Source: Heterodera schachtii (taxonomy: Eukaryota > Nematoda > Chromadorea > Rhabditida > Heteroderidae). From it: a stretch of DNA of 64,000 bases. Below are positions 44,501-62,222 of the stretch, piece after piece (position 1 is the first letter of the stretch; every line of letters begins with the position of its first letter). The notes under the pieces were generated by a model, which was not told the origin of the DNA, made no database searches, and was given only the letters and a program-made list of their open reading frames with translations. Position numbers and translations under genes: made by a program. The stretch spans positions 1,000,602 to 1,064,601 of the forward strand of contig SIJG01000013.1 of the NCBI GenBank assembly GCA_023374025.1, given 5' to 3'.

Positions 44501-47165
44501 CCCCCGATTTTTGCAGAAACTTTGACACTGTGCGGTGGCTTCCCAAAATTGAGCACCTCCGTTTTGATTGACCACCTGCCACGCATCAATTCATTGCAAC
44601 GCTTGGGGCAAGACCTCAATTTTTTTTGCTAAAAAATAATTCGATTTTTTAGTTTGGATTACAATTGTTTGGTAAATGACGCGTTGTTGGGTGCCATTTC
44701 GGACGCACTTCCGGCACTGAAGGCACTTTCGTTGGCATTTGCCGGCACCGACAAAACAATCAGCCCGGACGGCCTTCAACAGCTTGCCAAACTGAAGCAA
44801 ATTGAAAATGTATATTATAATTATAGATAATTTTTGGTCGGAAAATGCCAAATTTAACCGATTTTTCGGCGGAAATGAAATATTTTATTACAAAAAAATG
44901 AGATTTTTTTTTACTGTTTTTCAGCTTGATTTGAGCGGCATTGCTGCGGTGAACAGTGCGGTGATGAAAGCAATTTGTGAACAGTGTGCACAGTTAAGCC
45001 GTGTGTTGTTGTGCAGTTGCAGCTATTTGGGAGCGGACGGAGTCATGGAATTCAGTGTTCGTTTTTTTGGATTTAAAATTTTTTTCTACTTTATTAAATC
45101 TAAATATGCATTTTTCATTCTTTAAAGGGACAAAGCTTATAATATTGGCTTTCAATGTATAATTTTATGCCATACTTCAAACTTACATTTTAACTCTTTA
45201 AAAAAAATAAATTTTGAAATTTTGGGAAATGCTAGTTGTTTTTTTTTGTCAAGAATCAGTGTAAAAATGCCTTTTTTTCCCCATTGAGTTTATTTGGCCT
45301 GAGACAAAACACTACCCTTATGACATATATGCCAAAAAAAAAAAATTTTATTGAATGGTAATGGCACTTTTTAGCGTTTAAACAATGTGGAACACATCGA
45401 CCTGAGCGGATGCATTTTGGTGTCCACCGACAGTGTGCAAGCGTTGTGCAACGCGCTGAAAAAGGAGGAGAAGGAGGATCAACAGCAAACGATGGAAAAT
45501 AGTGGCGGCGAAGCAAATGTGAGTCGGAATTTGCATGTATTTATAAGCAAAAGGGCGCTGCTCTGCTCGACAGTCGAAATTTTCCGAGTCTCGAAAAAAA
45601 CACTCGAGAAATTTCCCGCTCGAGACTGAGAATCTCGAGCAGCCGGCTAATAAGCATGATACACTTTAATCGTTCTCCTTCCTGCCCATGGCGAGTTTTA
45701 TAATGCAATTTTTGGCTCAAAACTTGAAAAGCTTTTGGCAGAGTTTGTGAAATTGCGAAAATTTTTCTAGCGATTTTTTTTTTTTTGAATTTTATGATGA
45801 ATTAATAAGTTTTTTTTTCTAAATTTTTCAAAAATCACTGAAAATTATTTTAAAAATTTATTGTTTTCATTCAAAATTAGTCGTTCACTTTCCATGGCGA
45901 ATTTTTTGTAACCATGTGGAAAATAATGTCTTTTTTTGGTTCAAAATTTGAAAACCTTAGACAGCGCTTGTAAATTTTTGAAAAATTTTTCAATCCTTTT
46001 TTAATTATTTTAAATTTTCTTTTAAAACATTTTCAAAATTAATTTGACGGGGGAACTTAATTCACATAAACTGAATGAATATATGGCCATATCTTAACTC
46101 AAAATTCCCCAAATATCAACAGTTGTTGTGTGGTCCGCAAAAGTTGGTCAGTTTGGTGGTCGGTGGCACTGTGTGCGAGTCGCATCGCCTTCGTGTTGCG
46201 CGCTGCTCCCGTGTTGTGGTCGATTTCAGCGACAACAGCAGCGGCGGCGCATTTTGTGCCACCGCTACCGCGGGTGGCCGTGCCAAAATCAGAAAAATGT
46301 TTGTCACCGGCGGCGGCGGCGACGATGCGGAGCAGCAGGACGACAGCACCACCGATGAACAACAGCAGCAGGAGACGAGGATGATGAAGACGAATTCCGC
46401 ATACTATCCGCACACCGTAAGCACAAAAAAAAAAAACTAATTACTCATTTATTAGACCATGGTGATACTACTGTATCCAGTTAGTTAGGGTGGGGTGGCG
46501 TACTGTACCTCAGCAAAAATTTGAAACAGATTTTCCCAAATCGAAAAAAAATGCAGAATTTGGCCGGCTAAACATTTTCCAAACGGACAATGAGTTCCAA
46601 TCAAGCTATTATATTACTTCTAATCATCATAAGAAATATTCCCAATAAAAAAGATAGTTTTTGAACCGGTCAAAATTACCGAAAATTGGCATGAAATTGA
46701 CCAAAAAATGGTTTAAAAAATTGAGTTTCCTCATCGAAGAAAATACCAATTCGAAAGCTTTGGAATGAGACAATTGTTGTGAAAAATTCTGGTTCAGACC
46801 GACAAAACCCAAAAAAAAAAAAAAATGTTTTTGCCTATTTTATTAACATTTTAAACCGGTCACAACCCCTTTTTTCTTTGGTTTTTTTTTTCTGCACTTT
46901 CGGGAATGTTTTACGATGAATTGAAATTTTCTTATTTTTTCCCCCTGGGACCGCAATTCTGCACCTTTGCCTTAATATTATTTTATTATTTCCAGGCAAT
47001 TTCATTTCCGACGCTCTGTTGGCGGAGGAAGAGCCGCTGAAGCTGGACGACGAGCAATCGGTGCGCGAGTGGGCCGAACGCGAAGCGGCACAGCTGGGCC
47101 TGTCACTGTCCTCGTCGTCGACCAATAACAATGATAATAACAGTGCCACAGCGGAACAGCAATAG
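38513..47165 (+). CDS. RRM + F-box + leucine-rich-repeat protein
   Basis: About 880 residues in 20 exons: 38513-38551, 38605-38729, 39611-39708, 40157-40398, 40849-40958, 41004-41085, 41417-41565, 41759-41835, 41965-42072, 42121-42201, 42691-42855, 43364-43417, 43519-43689, 43952-44102, 44517-44607, 44653-44809, 44925-45056, 45375-45518, 46123-46416, 46996-47165. Exons 4-6 form an RNA recognition motif (RKIFVKNVSARATKSQLLSF as first strand and helix). Exons 7-8 are Gln/Ser-rich linker. Exons 9-10 encode an F-box (LSELPERALVLLLHHVGP, then VSKGWLEACA). Exons 11-18 are repeated leucine-rich units such as IDLSGC and LKLDGCGRLSEDSL. The tail is Gly/Gln/Asp-rich. F-box/LRR proteins are substrate adaptors of SCF ubiquitin ligases; the RRM suggests an RNA-linked substrate. 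As I recall, C. elegans EEED8.10-type predictions share this layout. Two junctions (41085/41417 and 46416/46996) do not keep phase, so an exon or base is unaccounted for there. Exons 14 and 15 appear to use GC donors. Confidence 0.8.
39125..39592. repeat. Inverted-repeat element in intron 2 of the F-box gene
   Basis: Arms of about 115 bp (39125-39242 and 39478-39592) carrying GCAGTTTACGGGATACTTTT and its inverse, with GTCGCTGATCACGAATTC at the inner end. The loop of about 235 bp is itself partly repeated. Likely a small non-autonomous element. Confidence 0.75.
42434..42500. repeat. CCCGTAGCCAGGGGG fragment in intron 10 of the F-box gene
   Basis: The end sequence resembles the outer element at 31888 and its inverse at 36403. 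It is followed by a C-run. Only one end is seen, so this is a fragment. Confidence 0.35.
43024..43088 (+). ncRNA. tRNA-like relic in an F-box gene intron
   Basis: TGTCTCAGTTGGTTAAA resembles an A box, and GGGTTCAAATCC 40 bp later is a canonical B box. The anticodon arm is too short and the stems do not close, so it is a decayed tRNA or tRNA-derived repeat and unlikely to be a functional tRNA. Confidence 0.3.
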
Positions 47166-47918
47166 AAGATATTTGGAGATAATGAATGGATTAATAATGC
47201 TTCTTGCTCGAGCTTATTAATAGTTTAGCGCCAGCTTAAGTAGTCGATATATTATTTTTCCCCTCATAGATATTTTATATATATTAATTTTTGTGTTCTT
47301 TCGTCTCTCAATGTCTCTCTTTGCTCCTTTTTTTTGTATATTTCTCGCTTTCGATGCGCTTAAAAAGAAGCTCTTTTGTATAGAGAAAGTCGAGAGCAAG
47401 GGCGTGCCAGAACCTTGGTTTCCGGGACAGGGCGGGGGCTAATTCAAAAATTCGGTTTTAGGGGTGTGTTTTTATGATCCAGTGGCATCGGGCGGTTGTC
47501 GCCCGAAACACGGGTCGCAAAGTCCGATTTTTTTTTGTTGTTGTTGGATAGCTACCCGAATCCCGACACTTCTCGGCCCGGGGCAACCTTGCTCGATATG
47601 CCGAACTTAGGGGGGGGGGCATAAAATGCGTTGCCTATTTCTCCATCCATTTTTTAACAACAAAAAAAGAAGCAGCGTGTCAAAACAACGAACAATAAAG
47701 ACAACAGTTTCAGAGGATAAATATTTTGTTGCTTTATCTCGATATTATCCGTATGCTTTTCCTCTCTCTCACTTTCGATTTCATCTCTCTCATTAAAAAG
47801 AAAAACGGAGTCGCGCGACGGCAGCAAAACGACAGGGAAATGGGCGGGGGGTGGGGGGAGGCGTACATTCCATTCATTCATTCCTCACACTCGGCATTCG
47901 CTTCGCCGTGTCCACCAA
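47166..47918. other. Tail-to-tail intergenic region
   Basis: 753 bp between the stop codons of the F-box/LRR gene and the RNA helicase. It contains CT-rich and G-rich stretches and a possible element fragment (GGGCGTGCCAGAACC at 47401). No additional gene is seen. Confidence 0.5.
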
Positions 47919-53496
<5,578 letters not shown>

Positions 53497-55058
53497 TTCA
53501 ACTGAATTAAATCGTCGTCCAAGTTTGATTTACTGATCTGAAAACTGGGCCAAAACTTAGCAAGATTTTTATGGATTTTGTAAAAATTCTTGGTATCAAA
53601 GAAAGCTTAAGCTCTCAGAAACTTTTAAATACAAAAAAAAAGAGCAAATTCTGACACTAAGAAAAAACATTGAGAAAAAAAAATGAAAATTCAGTTTTTG
53701 AAAAAGTTGTGGCCTAAGAAACTGAGGATGGTCATTGATTAATTGATTAGACGCGTAAACTGGAACATCATGTATATTTATCCTATCTATAGCAAGTTTA
53801 TTTATTTCAAGATTTGGACTGATTTGACGGGGATGAGGCTAAAAAACGCAGAAAATAAGTCAAGGCTTGCATTTCAAACAAAAAAAAATTTTGACTAAAA
53901 GATATTTTAATTATTACCTAATTTAGAGCTAGAGAAAGAAAAAAATATTGATTGGATTAAGCAGCAGAGTCAGAAAGATTTGAAGCAAATGCAAAGATTT
54001 GTGATGAAATGCACATTAGTCCATCTCTATTCTCTATCCGTATCCGCGGTTGCATTTGTTTAACCATGATTTTTTCAAATTTTATTTTTCTCTGTTTTCA
54101 GTCCCTCCTCCTCCTCCTTTCACACACTGTCTAACGAAAAAAAAGGAAAATGAACATACAAGTAAAAGAGAGTGTAGAGAAAAATATACCTCTCATTTTG
54201 ACGTACTATTTCTTTATCTCTGTTAGTAGAGAAAAAAACTGATTTTTCTTCGCTCTACAAAATTTAAAGGTTGTCAAATTGGTTGGCAAATTCCAAAAAT
54301 TATTTTCAAAATACCTATTAATTTTTTAATTTTTTGAAGAAAATAGGTAGTAAATAAAATAATATTATTTTTAAATTTCTTTGGCGCGATGAACTGCAAA
54401 CGGCGTGGCGATGATCCATTCTATGTTTGACATTTTGGCACAAATCGTGGCTTTTATGCCATTCTAAGCCTAAGTAATGAATGGCACGCATTGAAGTACT
54501 TTTTGCACGGCATTTTCTTGATTTTTAAAATTTTTATTGTGCCAGCCCAAAACAGGAAAGTATCCTCCTTTTGGTATTCTTTCTTCAAGAAAAGATCATA
54601 TCCCCTGACAAAACTAATTAGATTCAATTTAGTAAATTTTATTGGATTTAGACTAATTGATTGATCAATTAATCATCATCATCATCATCCTAATCATCAT
54701 CAATGCGTAAATGGCGGTGACATGAGACGAGACCAAACCCCTTTTTGCCCACCGTCATTCATTAGTTTTTATTAATAATCCCCAATCCGTCCTCGTCAAT
54801 TACGCAATGTTTGATGATGATTTATTTTTGCCTTGAACTTTTTGTGCTCGACGGCGGCGCGCTCTTTCTTCTCCCCGCCATAATTTGCTGCTGCTCAACC
54901 ATCACAAATCACCACCAAATCATTTGATCAAATACAAAAATTTTTCATCCGCCGACGTCCGCCCAACAAAATCTTCAAATTGCCCAATTCTCCGCCACCG
55001 CCGTCGCCGTTCAAAAATTATTGCCCAAAAATTTTTGGCCAAAATTATTTTGTGTAAA
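53497..55058. promoter_or_regulatory. Shared upstream region of helicase and phosphatase genes
   Basis: 1562 bp between two divergently oriented start codons, so both promoters should lie here. It contains a dispersed repeat (54164-54262), ATCATC microsatellite-like sequence near 54670-54705, and a GC-richer stretch just before the phosphatase start. I see no clear TATA box or other motif that I could assign. Confidence 0.45.
54164..54262. repeat. GGCGTACTATTT / CTCTCT repeat (intergenic copy)
   Basis: AGAGAGTGTAGAGAAAAAT, then ACGTACTATTTCTTTATC and TAGAGAAAAAAACTG; same family as 32607-32705. Confidence 0.55.
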
Positions 55059-58000
55059 ATGGTAAAATTATCGTCGTCGTCTTCCTCATCATCATCATCT
55101 CGCTCGTCAAAATGCTCAACAAAAACACTAATTGTGTACATTTGTCTTCTGCCGGCAATTTTTGATGGATTAATTTGTACATTTTGTTGCGCGGAACAAA
55201 TTGTTGCGCAGCAAAAAGCCGACTTTGGCACGCTCAAATTTGTGCACATCCTTTGGCGGCATGGCGCCCGAACTCCAATCGCTGATGTGCCAATTTTGAT
55301 TACATTCATAAATGGGGATATGGCGCCAATTCCCGGTGATTTTTGGATCGAAAATTCCAGTCCAGTGGAATAAAAAAAAAATTATGGGTGCAAAAATTTC
55401 GGAATTTTTTAAGTGCGGATTTCCAAGTTTCTAAATTAGTCACGGCGGCACATCCCTTATACATCAATGAAAATACTTAAAAGAGAATGGCATTTTGAAA
55501 ATGGTCCGGCGCATATTTACTGGCCTTAAATTAAAAACTATGAGAAAAATAAGAAAAATTTTAGATGGCTAAAGAGCCTCGTCAATGGAAACAGGGTCCA
55601 GGAGAACTGACCAAGAAAGGTTTAAAAAATGGAAAAAAAAATTTAAAAAAATTGTAAATTGATTGAAATTCGTTAGGTATGGGCCAAATGTACCGACTTG
55701 GCCAATGGATTCGTCATCGTTATGATGGAGGTGTGTATAAGAGAAATAAAAAAAGAATTCAAAATAAAATCATTTAAATTTGATAGAAATTTCACGGTTG
55801 AAAAAGGCAGTTAAAAATAAATATTTTGAAATATCCAAGCCCTAGGAAATCCAGTTTTTCTTGCTGAACCTGGACCTGGACAAAAACCCAGGTCCAGGAA
55901 ATGTCCAGGTTGCCGAAAATGGACTAGACAGAGTAGTGCTGTTCGAGATCGAAAATTTCCCGAGACTCGAGACCCAAAAAATCCGAGACTTTTCTCGAGT
56001 CGAGACCGAGAGTCTCGAACAGCACTACTGGACAGGACATGGACCCAGGAAAAATCCAGCAGGCCTGAATCCAGGTCAAGGACGGGCTTTAAGCAATTTA
56101 AAAATTTTATAATTGAAATAATTGTAAAAAAAGAAATCATAAATCAATTAATTAAAAAAAAAAATTTAAAAAAAACAAAATCCAAGTTTATCCATGCTTG
56201 ATTGAAGGCTTTTTATCGCCCGAATACAATGTTAATGAGTTCTATGTGCGGAGCTCCGACTTTAACCGGACACTGATGTCCGCACAGGCGCTGCTCGCCG
56301 GCCTCTATCCGCCGACGCCGAACAGAACGTTCGAACCGGGCCTGAAATGGCAGCCCATCCCGGTACACACCGAAGCGCGAGAGGCCGACCGAGTAAGCAA
56401 AGTCGAAAAAGTGTGCCGAACCGGAACTTAGCGCCTGTTTTTCGGCATTTATGCCGTCTGGGCCCCTGAATTTTGGCATTAACAATAAGAAATATTGGAT
56501 GCTTTGCATTAGGGTGCTGTGTTTATCCATACTCCCGAGAAATAGAAAATTTATTTGTTAAGCGAAATTGGCATTTCGAAGTGCTCATAGTTCTTTCGTT
56601 TCCCACGCCCATAAAAAAAATAGTTAAATTAAAAAATGTTTAAAAACCAAGAATTTTTGAGAGAAAAAAAGATTTAGAAATTTATTTTAAGCCATAAACC
56701 GAAAATCACCTTTTTGAAGACTAGAAAAGCCCAAAAAATGAGATAAATTTCTTAGATTTAAAGAATATTTCTTGCTTTTTAAATATTTTTTTGGCTTTTT
56801 CTTAAATGGAAAATTCACAGAAAAATTTCTAGTCTATTTTCCTAAAAATTCTAAGTTTTGGTAATTTTTGGAAGAAAAAAATTCTCATGGGGAGGAAACG
56901 AACTGCTCCATTTCGTGTTCGATCATTTGATGCACTAAAGGTGATCTTTGACGGTTCAAATTGTGCGCCAATGTTGGAGGAGGAACGGCGCGTGTTCAGC
57001 AGTGCCGAAGTGAAAGAAATTGAGCGCCAAAATGCCGACTTTTTGCGCTTCCTTGCCATCCAGTCGGGATTCGAACAAATTCCGTTGCCATTTCGCGAAA
57101 CGCGCTACGTGTTCGACCCGCTGATTTGCATTGTAAGAGTGTCCAACGGAAGGAGAATTGGTTCTTGGATTATTGTTATCCCCGTCGCTCTGACTCCAAA
57201 TCCCGGACTAGACAAATCCCTCCATTTTATATCCAATTCCGGAAAACGATACCCTCCCCCCCCCCCCCCCCCCCCCTCCTACCATTCAACATTCGACTTC
57301 GAAATTTTTCGGGACCCAAAATTCGGAGTTCCGAGCCCCGAAAAATTTTAAAATCGCAACTCCATAATCTTCTTCGACTGATTTTGTGAAGGAAGCCCAT
57401 TAATTAAGTTGAAACCACGGCATATAATTTTTGAAAAAGTATCGTTTTCTGTTTTTTTCAGAAATTAAACGGTGAGGGCAAAGAATTGCCAAAATGGGCA
57501 AATGAATCGGTCATTGAACGCATTTGGCAACTCAACGACTTTTCATCCAACTACCTTTACAAGACAACCAAATTGGTCCGTTTTCGAGCCGGTGAGTTTA
57601 ATTAAATTAATTTTTATTTTTGTTTTTTCGATTGATAGCCCAATTTTTCGAGTAAACTCATTTTATAGTTGTCCAAATTGGACCAATTTATTGTCATTCG
57701 ATAGCCCTATATTTCCCTACTTCCCTGCAAAATTTCAAAAAATTCCCATCGAGTTTAAAAAAAAAAGTTAGGGCCAAAAATATTCGGAAAACAAGTTTTT
57801 GTTGTCCATATTTTTTTGAAACCCAATGAATTTTTTGAAATTTTGCAGGCTAATTAGGGGAACATAAAGGGCTATCGAATGATGATGATAATAAATTGGT
57901 TCAATTCGGACAAAACTATTAAAGGAATTACACTCAAAAACCGGGCTGTCGCCCATTTGTCCCTTTTCGTAAAGGCAGTCTAAATTTTTTTTTTTTAATA

Positions 58001-61000
58001 TTGGCGCCTTTTTGCCAAAAAAAACATTTTTTCTTTACCAAAAATAAACAAAAATTATTATAGAGGGGGGGGGGGGGGGGAATGAGAAAAATTCATTGTT
58101 TTTTTTTAAATAAATTATTCGTCAGGTGTTCTATTCAACGAAATTTTACAACGGATGAAAAATGTGCAGCAGCAGCAGCAGCAGACCTCTGCTGCTGCTG
58201 CTGGTGGTGACAATAATAATTATGATGATGGTCGACAACGTGTTCAGGCCTATTCAGCGCATGACACAACGCGTGAATAATAATAATTAATTAATTAATT
58301 AGATAGATTAATTGCTTACTTTTTGGAATAAATAAAAATAATTATTTTGAAACAAATATTTGTTAATTCAAATTTAGCTCCTAACTTTGCTTAGATGAGC
58401 ATTATACTAGCATTTGTCGCTAATTTAACAAAATTGTTGGATTTTCAATTTGGTTATACTGTCATTCATGAGTTCGATATTGACCTATTCGGGAATCCCT
58501 AACTTCGAATAAAAGGTCGAAAATTAGATTTGTTTTTTAATTTCGTATTTTTTTTTTTGAAATTCGGAATTAGTCCAAATGGAGGCCAAACCTTAATCCG
58601 CGAGGCCTCAAAATCACCCGGGTATAAGTTTTCACGCTTAGACTTGATCTTAAATTTTTTTTACTACTAACCATAAGGTCCTCCGCCGATGGTTTTTAAT
58701 AATTTCAAAATCATTTTTTAAGTAGCGCCAGGAAACCCCGAAAATAAAAATTTAAATATAAATTTGGTTTATTTTTTTTAATAATGCATTAAGTTGCCGG
58801 CATTTTGTCCGCGTTTGGCATCCCTCCATCGCCGTTCCCCCATTTTGCCACCGCTCTGTTCATTGAACTTCATCAACTCCATCAACCACCACAACAATTG
58901 TTGTCACCCGCCGCCGCGGCCCCCCAATTTTCCATACGGTTGTTCTACCGTAATGAAACGGACGTGGACACACTGTACGAACTGTCCATTCCCGACTGTC
59001 CGGCGCCGTGTACGGTAGAACGGCTGGAGCATGTTCGTGCCGAAATTTTGAGCACAAAACTGGAACAAGACAATGGTGGGTGGCACCGGCGGGGGATGAT
59101 GATCCTCCCCCCACCCTGATCACTAATACTATCTTTGATCATTAAAAATTGAAAAATTATGGCACAATTTTGAAAAAAAAGGGGGAACTGATCCCGAGGG
59201 GGAGCAGTCGAGGAGGAAACGTTGAATTTACATCAGGAAAATATTGATCAATCAATAATGGGAGCAGTTTCCTCCACCCTGATCACTAACTTTCTGATCG
59301 TTAAACTTGAAAAACGATGGCACAATTTTTGTTCATTTTTCATTGTTTAATGATCATTTGTTCCAAAATCAAGGGTAGCTAAAAAAAATTTTTGATCATA
59401 GTTTGATCAACAATCATATTGGCTTTCTGCTTCCGACCTGAACAGTTGTTGGTACACTGATCAGTGATCAAAATGTCATTTATTCTCTGTGATCATCAGC
59501 ACTGATTATAGAATTGCAATTTAATTAAATTGACCGATTAAAACATTTCTTAAACTAATCAGAAAATTAATTACAAACCTAACTGAATAATTTGACAGAA
59601 TGTGCTGGTGGCTCATTTTTTGCCGACAAGTTTGTGTGGTCCGAGAGAATCAACAGCATTACACTGCAGCATCGTGAATTGATTTATATCAGTTAATTCA
59701 AATCTAATTAAAAATTCCATTTTTAAATGTATTAGTTACCTACAGTGAAAGCGCTAATTGGCGTCCTAATTAAAACCCAATTAAAAATTCTTCTTTTAAA
59801 TGAATTAATTACAGATATACATAATTAAAGCGCTAATTGGCGTCCTAATTAAAACCCAATTAAAAATTCTACTTTTAAATGAATTAATTAGGGATATACA
59901 TAATTAAAGCGCTAATTAGCGTCCTAATTATAACATAATTAAAAATTCTATTTTTAAATGAATTAATTAGGGATATACATAATTAAAGCGCTAATTAGCG
60001 TCCTAATTAAAACCCAATTAAAAATTCCATTTTTAAATGAATTAATTAGGGATATACATAATTAAAGCGCTAATTGGCGTCCTAATTAAAACCCAATTAA
60101 AAATTCCATTTTTAAATGAATTAATTAGGGATATACATAATTAAAGCGCTAATTGGCGTCCTAATTAAAACCCAATTAAAAATTCTATTTTTAAATGAAT
60201 TAATTAGGGATATACATAATTAAAGCGCTAATTGGTGTACTTGCGCTGCTCTGTTTGTCCATGTGCGGCTACATTGCGTGCTGTTCCGTCGCAGCGCGCT
60301 GCTGTACCCATCGGCGAAAGGTTTTTACACTGGAATCCAATGGTAAAAAAGAGAGAAATTGAAATTCAAAATTTCAAATTTGATCGACTCCATGCCCCGC
60401 TTTGTTTATCGTGGAGCATTTTTTTTGAAGCCTGATCAGTGCCATAATTGGGAGCAGCTCGTTTCCCCCCACCTCGTCCCCCCCCCCCCCACGAGAAATT
60501 TTTTTAAAAAAATTTTACTAACTTAAAAATTTTTCGATAAAAAAATTTAGAAAGTTTTTTTACAAGAAAATTCTAAGAAAGAAATTTTTTGAGAAACTTT
60601 CAGCGATTTTTTGGAAAGTTTTTTGAAAAATCTTAGAAATTCCCCATAAAAATTTCTAGAATTTTCTTGCAAAAAAACTTTCTAAGATTTTTTTATCGGA
60701 AGATTTTTAAGTTAGTAAAAATTTTTTTTAAAAATTTCTCGGGGTGGGGGGGAAACGTAGTGCACCCGCCATAATCACCAAATCAAATACTTTTTTATTT
60801 GTTTTTTGATACTTTTGGGATTCGTTGTCTTTTATTGATCGTTTCTCGTCGGTCTGTCTCGAGTAGAGAAAGATAAGCTTCGACTCTCGATGGTACCGCC
60901 GGGAAAAATTTTGAAATTTTCTATTTTCAACAAATTTTTTGTTTTTTACCAAAAAATGACCAAATTTTACAATTTTGAGCCAATTTGGACGCGGGTGTTG

Positions 61001-62222
61001 CGCCTCCAACCATGCCCGACAAATTTTTCTGCCCGAGGGTCGGGGCTCTTAACCCTAGTCTCGAGCATTAAAACTTACGGAAATTTTTCGGCATTCAATA
61101 GATTTGCCACAATCGACCAAATTGGTCCAATGAAACTGAGGATGATAAATTAATTGGTTGGATTAACAAAGAAATAGTCCATTTTTGTTGGTCCATACAT
61201 AATTTTTTGGTACTTCCGGGTTTTGCTATTCCCCTGAAATTTTTTTCTAATAATTTTTTCTAGGGTAATTTTTGATGCTGATCACGAATCTGGCGTTTAA
61301 TTATAGCTACAACGTATTTACGTGAGTTACGTGATATTTTACGTGAAAAAGTTCAAAATTTGAAAACAAAAATATAAATAGTTGGCATAAAGGCAAGAAT
61401 ATTTCGTAAAATCTCATTATTGATTGCTTTTAGCTTGTTTCCTTACATTTAAACCGGTTTTGAACCAAAAATTCGAAACTTAAAAAATTCGCAAGTTTTG
61501 ACTTTTTGTTCGAATTTGGGTTCGAGGTTCGAATTGTGTCGAAAAGGATATAGGAATCGGGTTCTCCGACCGTGAAAACCCCTAAAATGACTTTACTTTG
61601 TGATTTTTTTTGAAAAGGGGGGGAGGTACTATCGGCACTATTGCCTTTTTAAGTTTTTCACGTAAAATTTCATATAACTCACGTTGTAGCTAAAATTAAA
61701 CGTCAGATTCGTGATCAGTATCAAAAATTAGCCTAGAAAAAATTATTAGAAAAAAAATTTCAGGGGGGGGGCAAAACCCGGAAGTACCAATTTTTTTGGC
61801 AAATATGCCCCACGCTAAACCTGTTTTCCTAGCCCATTTTAAAACATGAAATTTTTTTTTTTTGAAATTTTAAATGCCTCACCCCCTTTTTCCCTCTGTT
61901 TGTACAGAAAAGGCAATGGAAACGGCGCAAAATGAAATGGGCACATGCTGGTGGCGGTACAGCAGCATCAACAACAACATTGGTGACAACGACGGGTGCC
62001 GACGACCAACCGTTGTTACCATTGGAGGAAATGGGCACCATCAATGAAATGAGCAGCAGCAGCAGCAGCAACGAAAGTGATGATGGTGGTGGTGGTGGGG
62101 GGGATGAAGAAGAAGCAGTATTTGGGAGGCATGGAAGAAGAAGAAGAAGCGGAAGAAAATTGATGAAAAATCAACAACAAAAATTGGATGATGATGATGA
62201 TGATGATGTTGATGGATTATGA
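55059..62222 (+). CDS. Membrane-anchored histidine acid phosphatase
   Basis: Complete 11-exon model, all junctions in phase: 55059-55286, 55565-55619, 55677-55730, 56208-56392, 56941-57132, 57462-57591, 58126-58272, 58794-59075, 59599-59673, 60226-60320, 61908-62222; 585 residues. A Ser-rich start is followed by a hydrophobic signal/anchor ([20 protein letters not shown]). The catalytic RHGARTP motif has its nucleophile at His68; [10 protein letters not shown] and [20 protein letters not shown] follow as in the acid-phosphatase family; the proton donor motif is AHD at 326-328. A Gln6-Thr-Ser-Ala4 insertion precedes it. A transmembrane helix ([19 protein letters not shown], about 451-469) is followed by a basic then Asp/Glu-rich cytoplasmic tail of about 110 residues. 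The family hydrolyses phosphomonoesters at acidic pH; lysosomal or surface location is likely. Least certain is the exon 1 end (GT at 55287 gives phase 0). Confidence 0.9.
55933..56028. mobile_element. 96-bp inverted-repeat mini-element in phosphatase intron 3
   Basis: Begins GTAGTGCTGTTCGAGA and ends TCTCGAACAGCACTAC, perfect inverted ends of 16 bp, with GAGACTCGAGACC and CTCGAGTCGAGACCGAG inside. Same family as 3589-3706 and the pieces at 45560 and 48170. Non-coding. Confidence 0.75.
57660..57925. repeat. Inverted-repeat element in phosphatase intron 6
   Basis: Arms of about 85 bp (57660-57745, 57832-57925) with CATTCGATAGCCCT and GGGCTATCGAATG, and inner TTGCAGGCTAAT-like sequence. The same arm phrases recur in the elements at 62660-62780 and 62820-63189, so one palindromic element family is present in several copies. 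Confidence 0.7.
59690..60235. repeat. 79-bp minisatellite ending at a phosphatase exon
   Basis: The phrase AAAGCGCTAATTGGCGTCCT recurs with exact 79-bp spacing at 59751, 59830, 59909, 59988, 60067 and 60146; the seventh occurrence at 60225 is the start of exon 10. The rest of the unit is AT-rich (AATGAATTAATTAGGGATAT). Each unit therefore contains a copy of the splice acceptor and the first ten or so exon bases. Confidence 0.93.
60480..60745. repeat. Inverted repeat with C-run and G-run ends in phosphatase intron 10
   Basis: CCCCCCACGAGAAATTTTTT (60485) is answered by AAAAATTTCTCGGGGTGGGG (60728-60750), and TAACTTAAAAATTTTTCGAT by its inverse near 60695-60720. The whole interval folds back on itself. 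Probably a small element; ends approximate. Confidence 0.6.
61210..61795. repeat. Inverted-repeat element in phosphatase intron 10
   Basis: Arms of about 135-150 bp (61210-61350, 61660-61795) with GGTACTTCCGGGTTTTGC and GCAAAACCCGGAAGTACC at the outer ends and GATCACGAATCTG and CAGATTCGTGATC inside. The loop is AT-rich, non-coding. Confidence 0.75.

Noticed and set aside
46099..46413. Minus-strand and alternative-frame peptides over the F-box gene tail
   Set aside because: Shadows of the in-phase exon 46123-46416, which is Gly/Gln/Asp-rich and GC-rich.
54920..55309. 129-residue minus-strand frame
   Set aside because: Antisense of phosphatase exon 1, which holds the RHGARTP motif.
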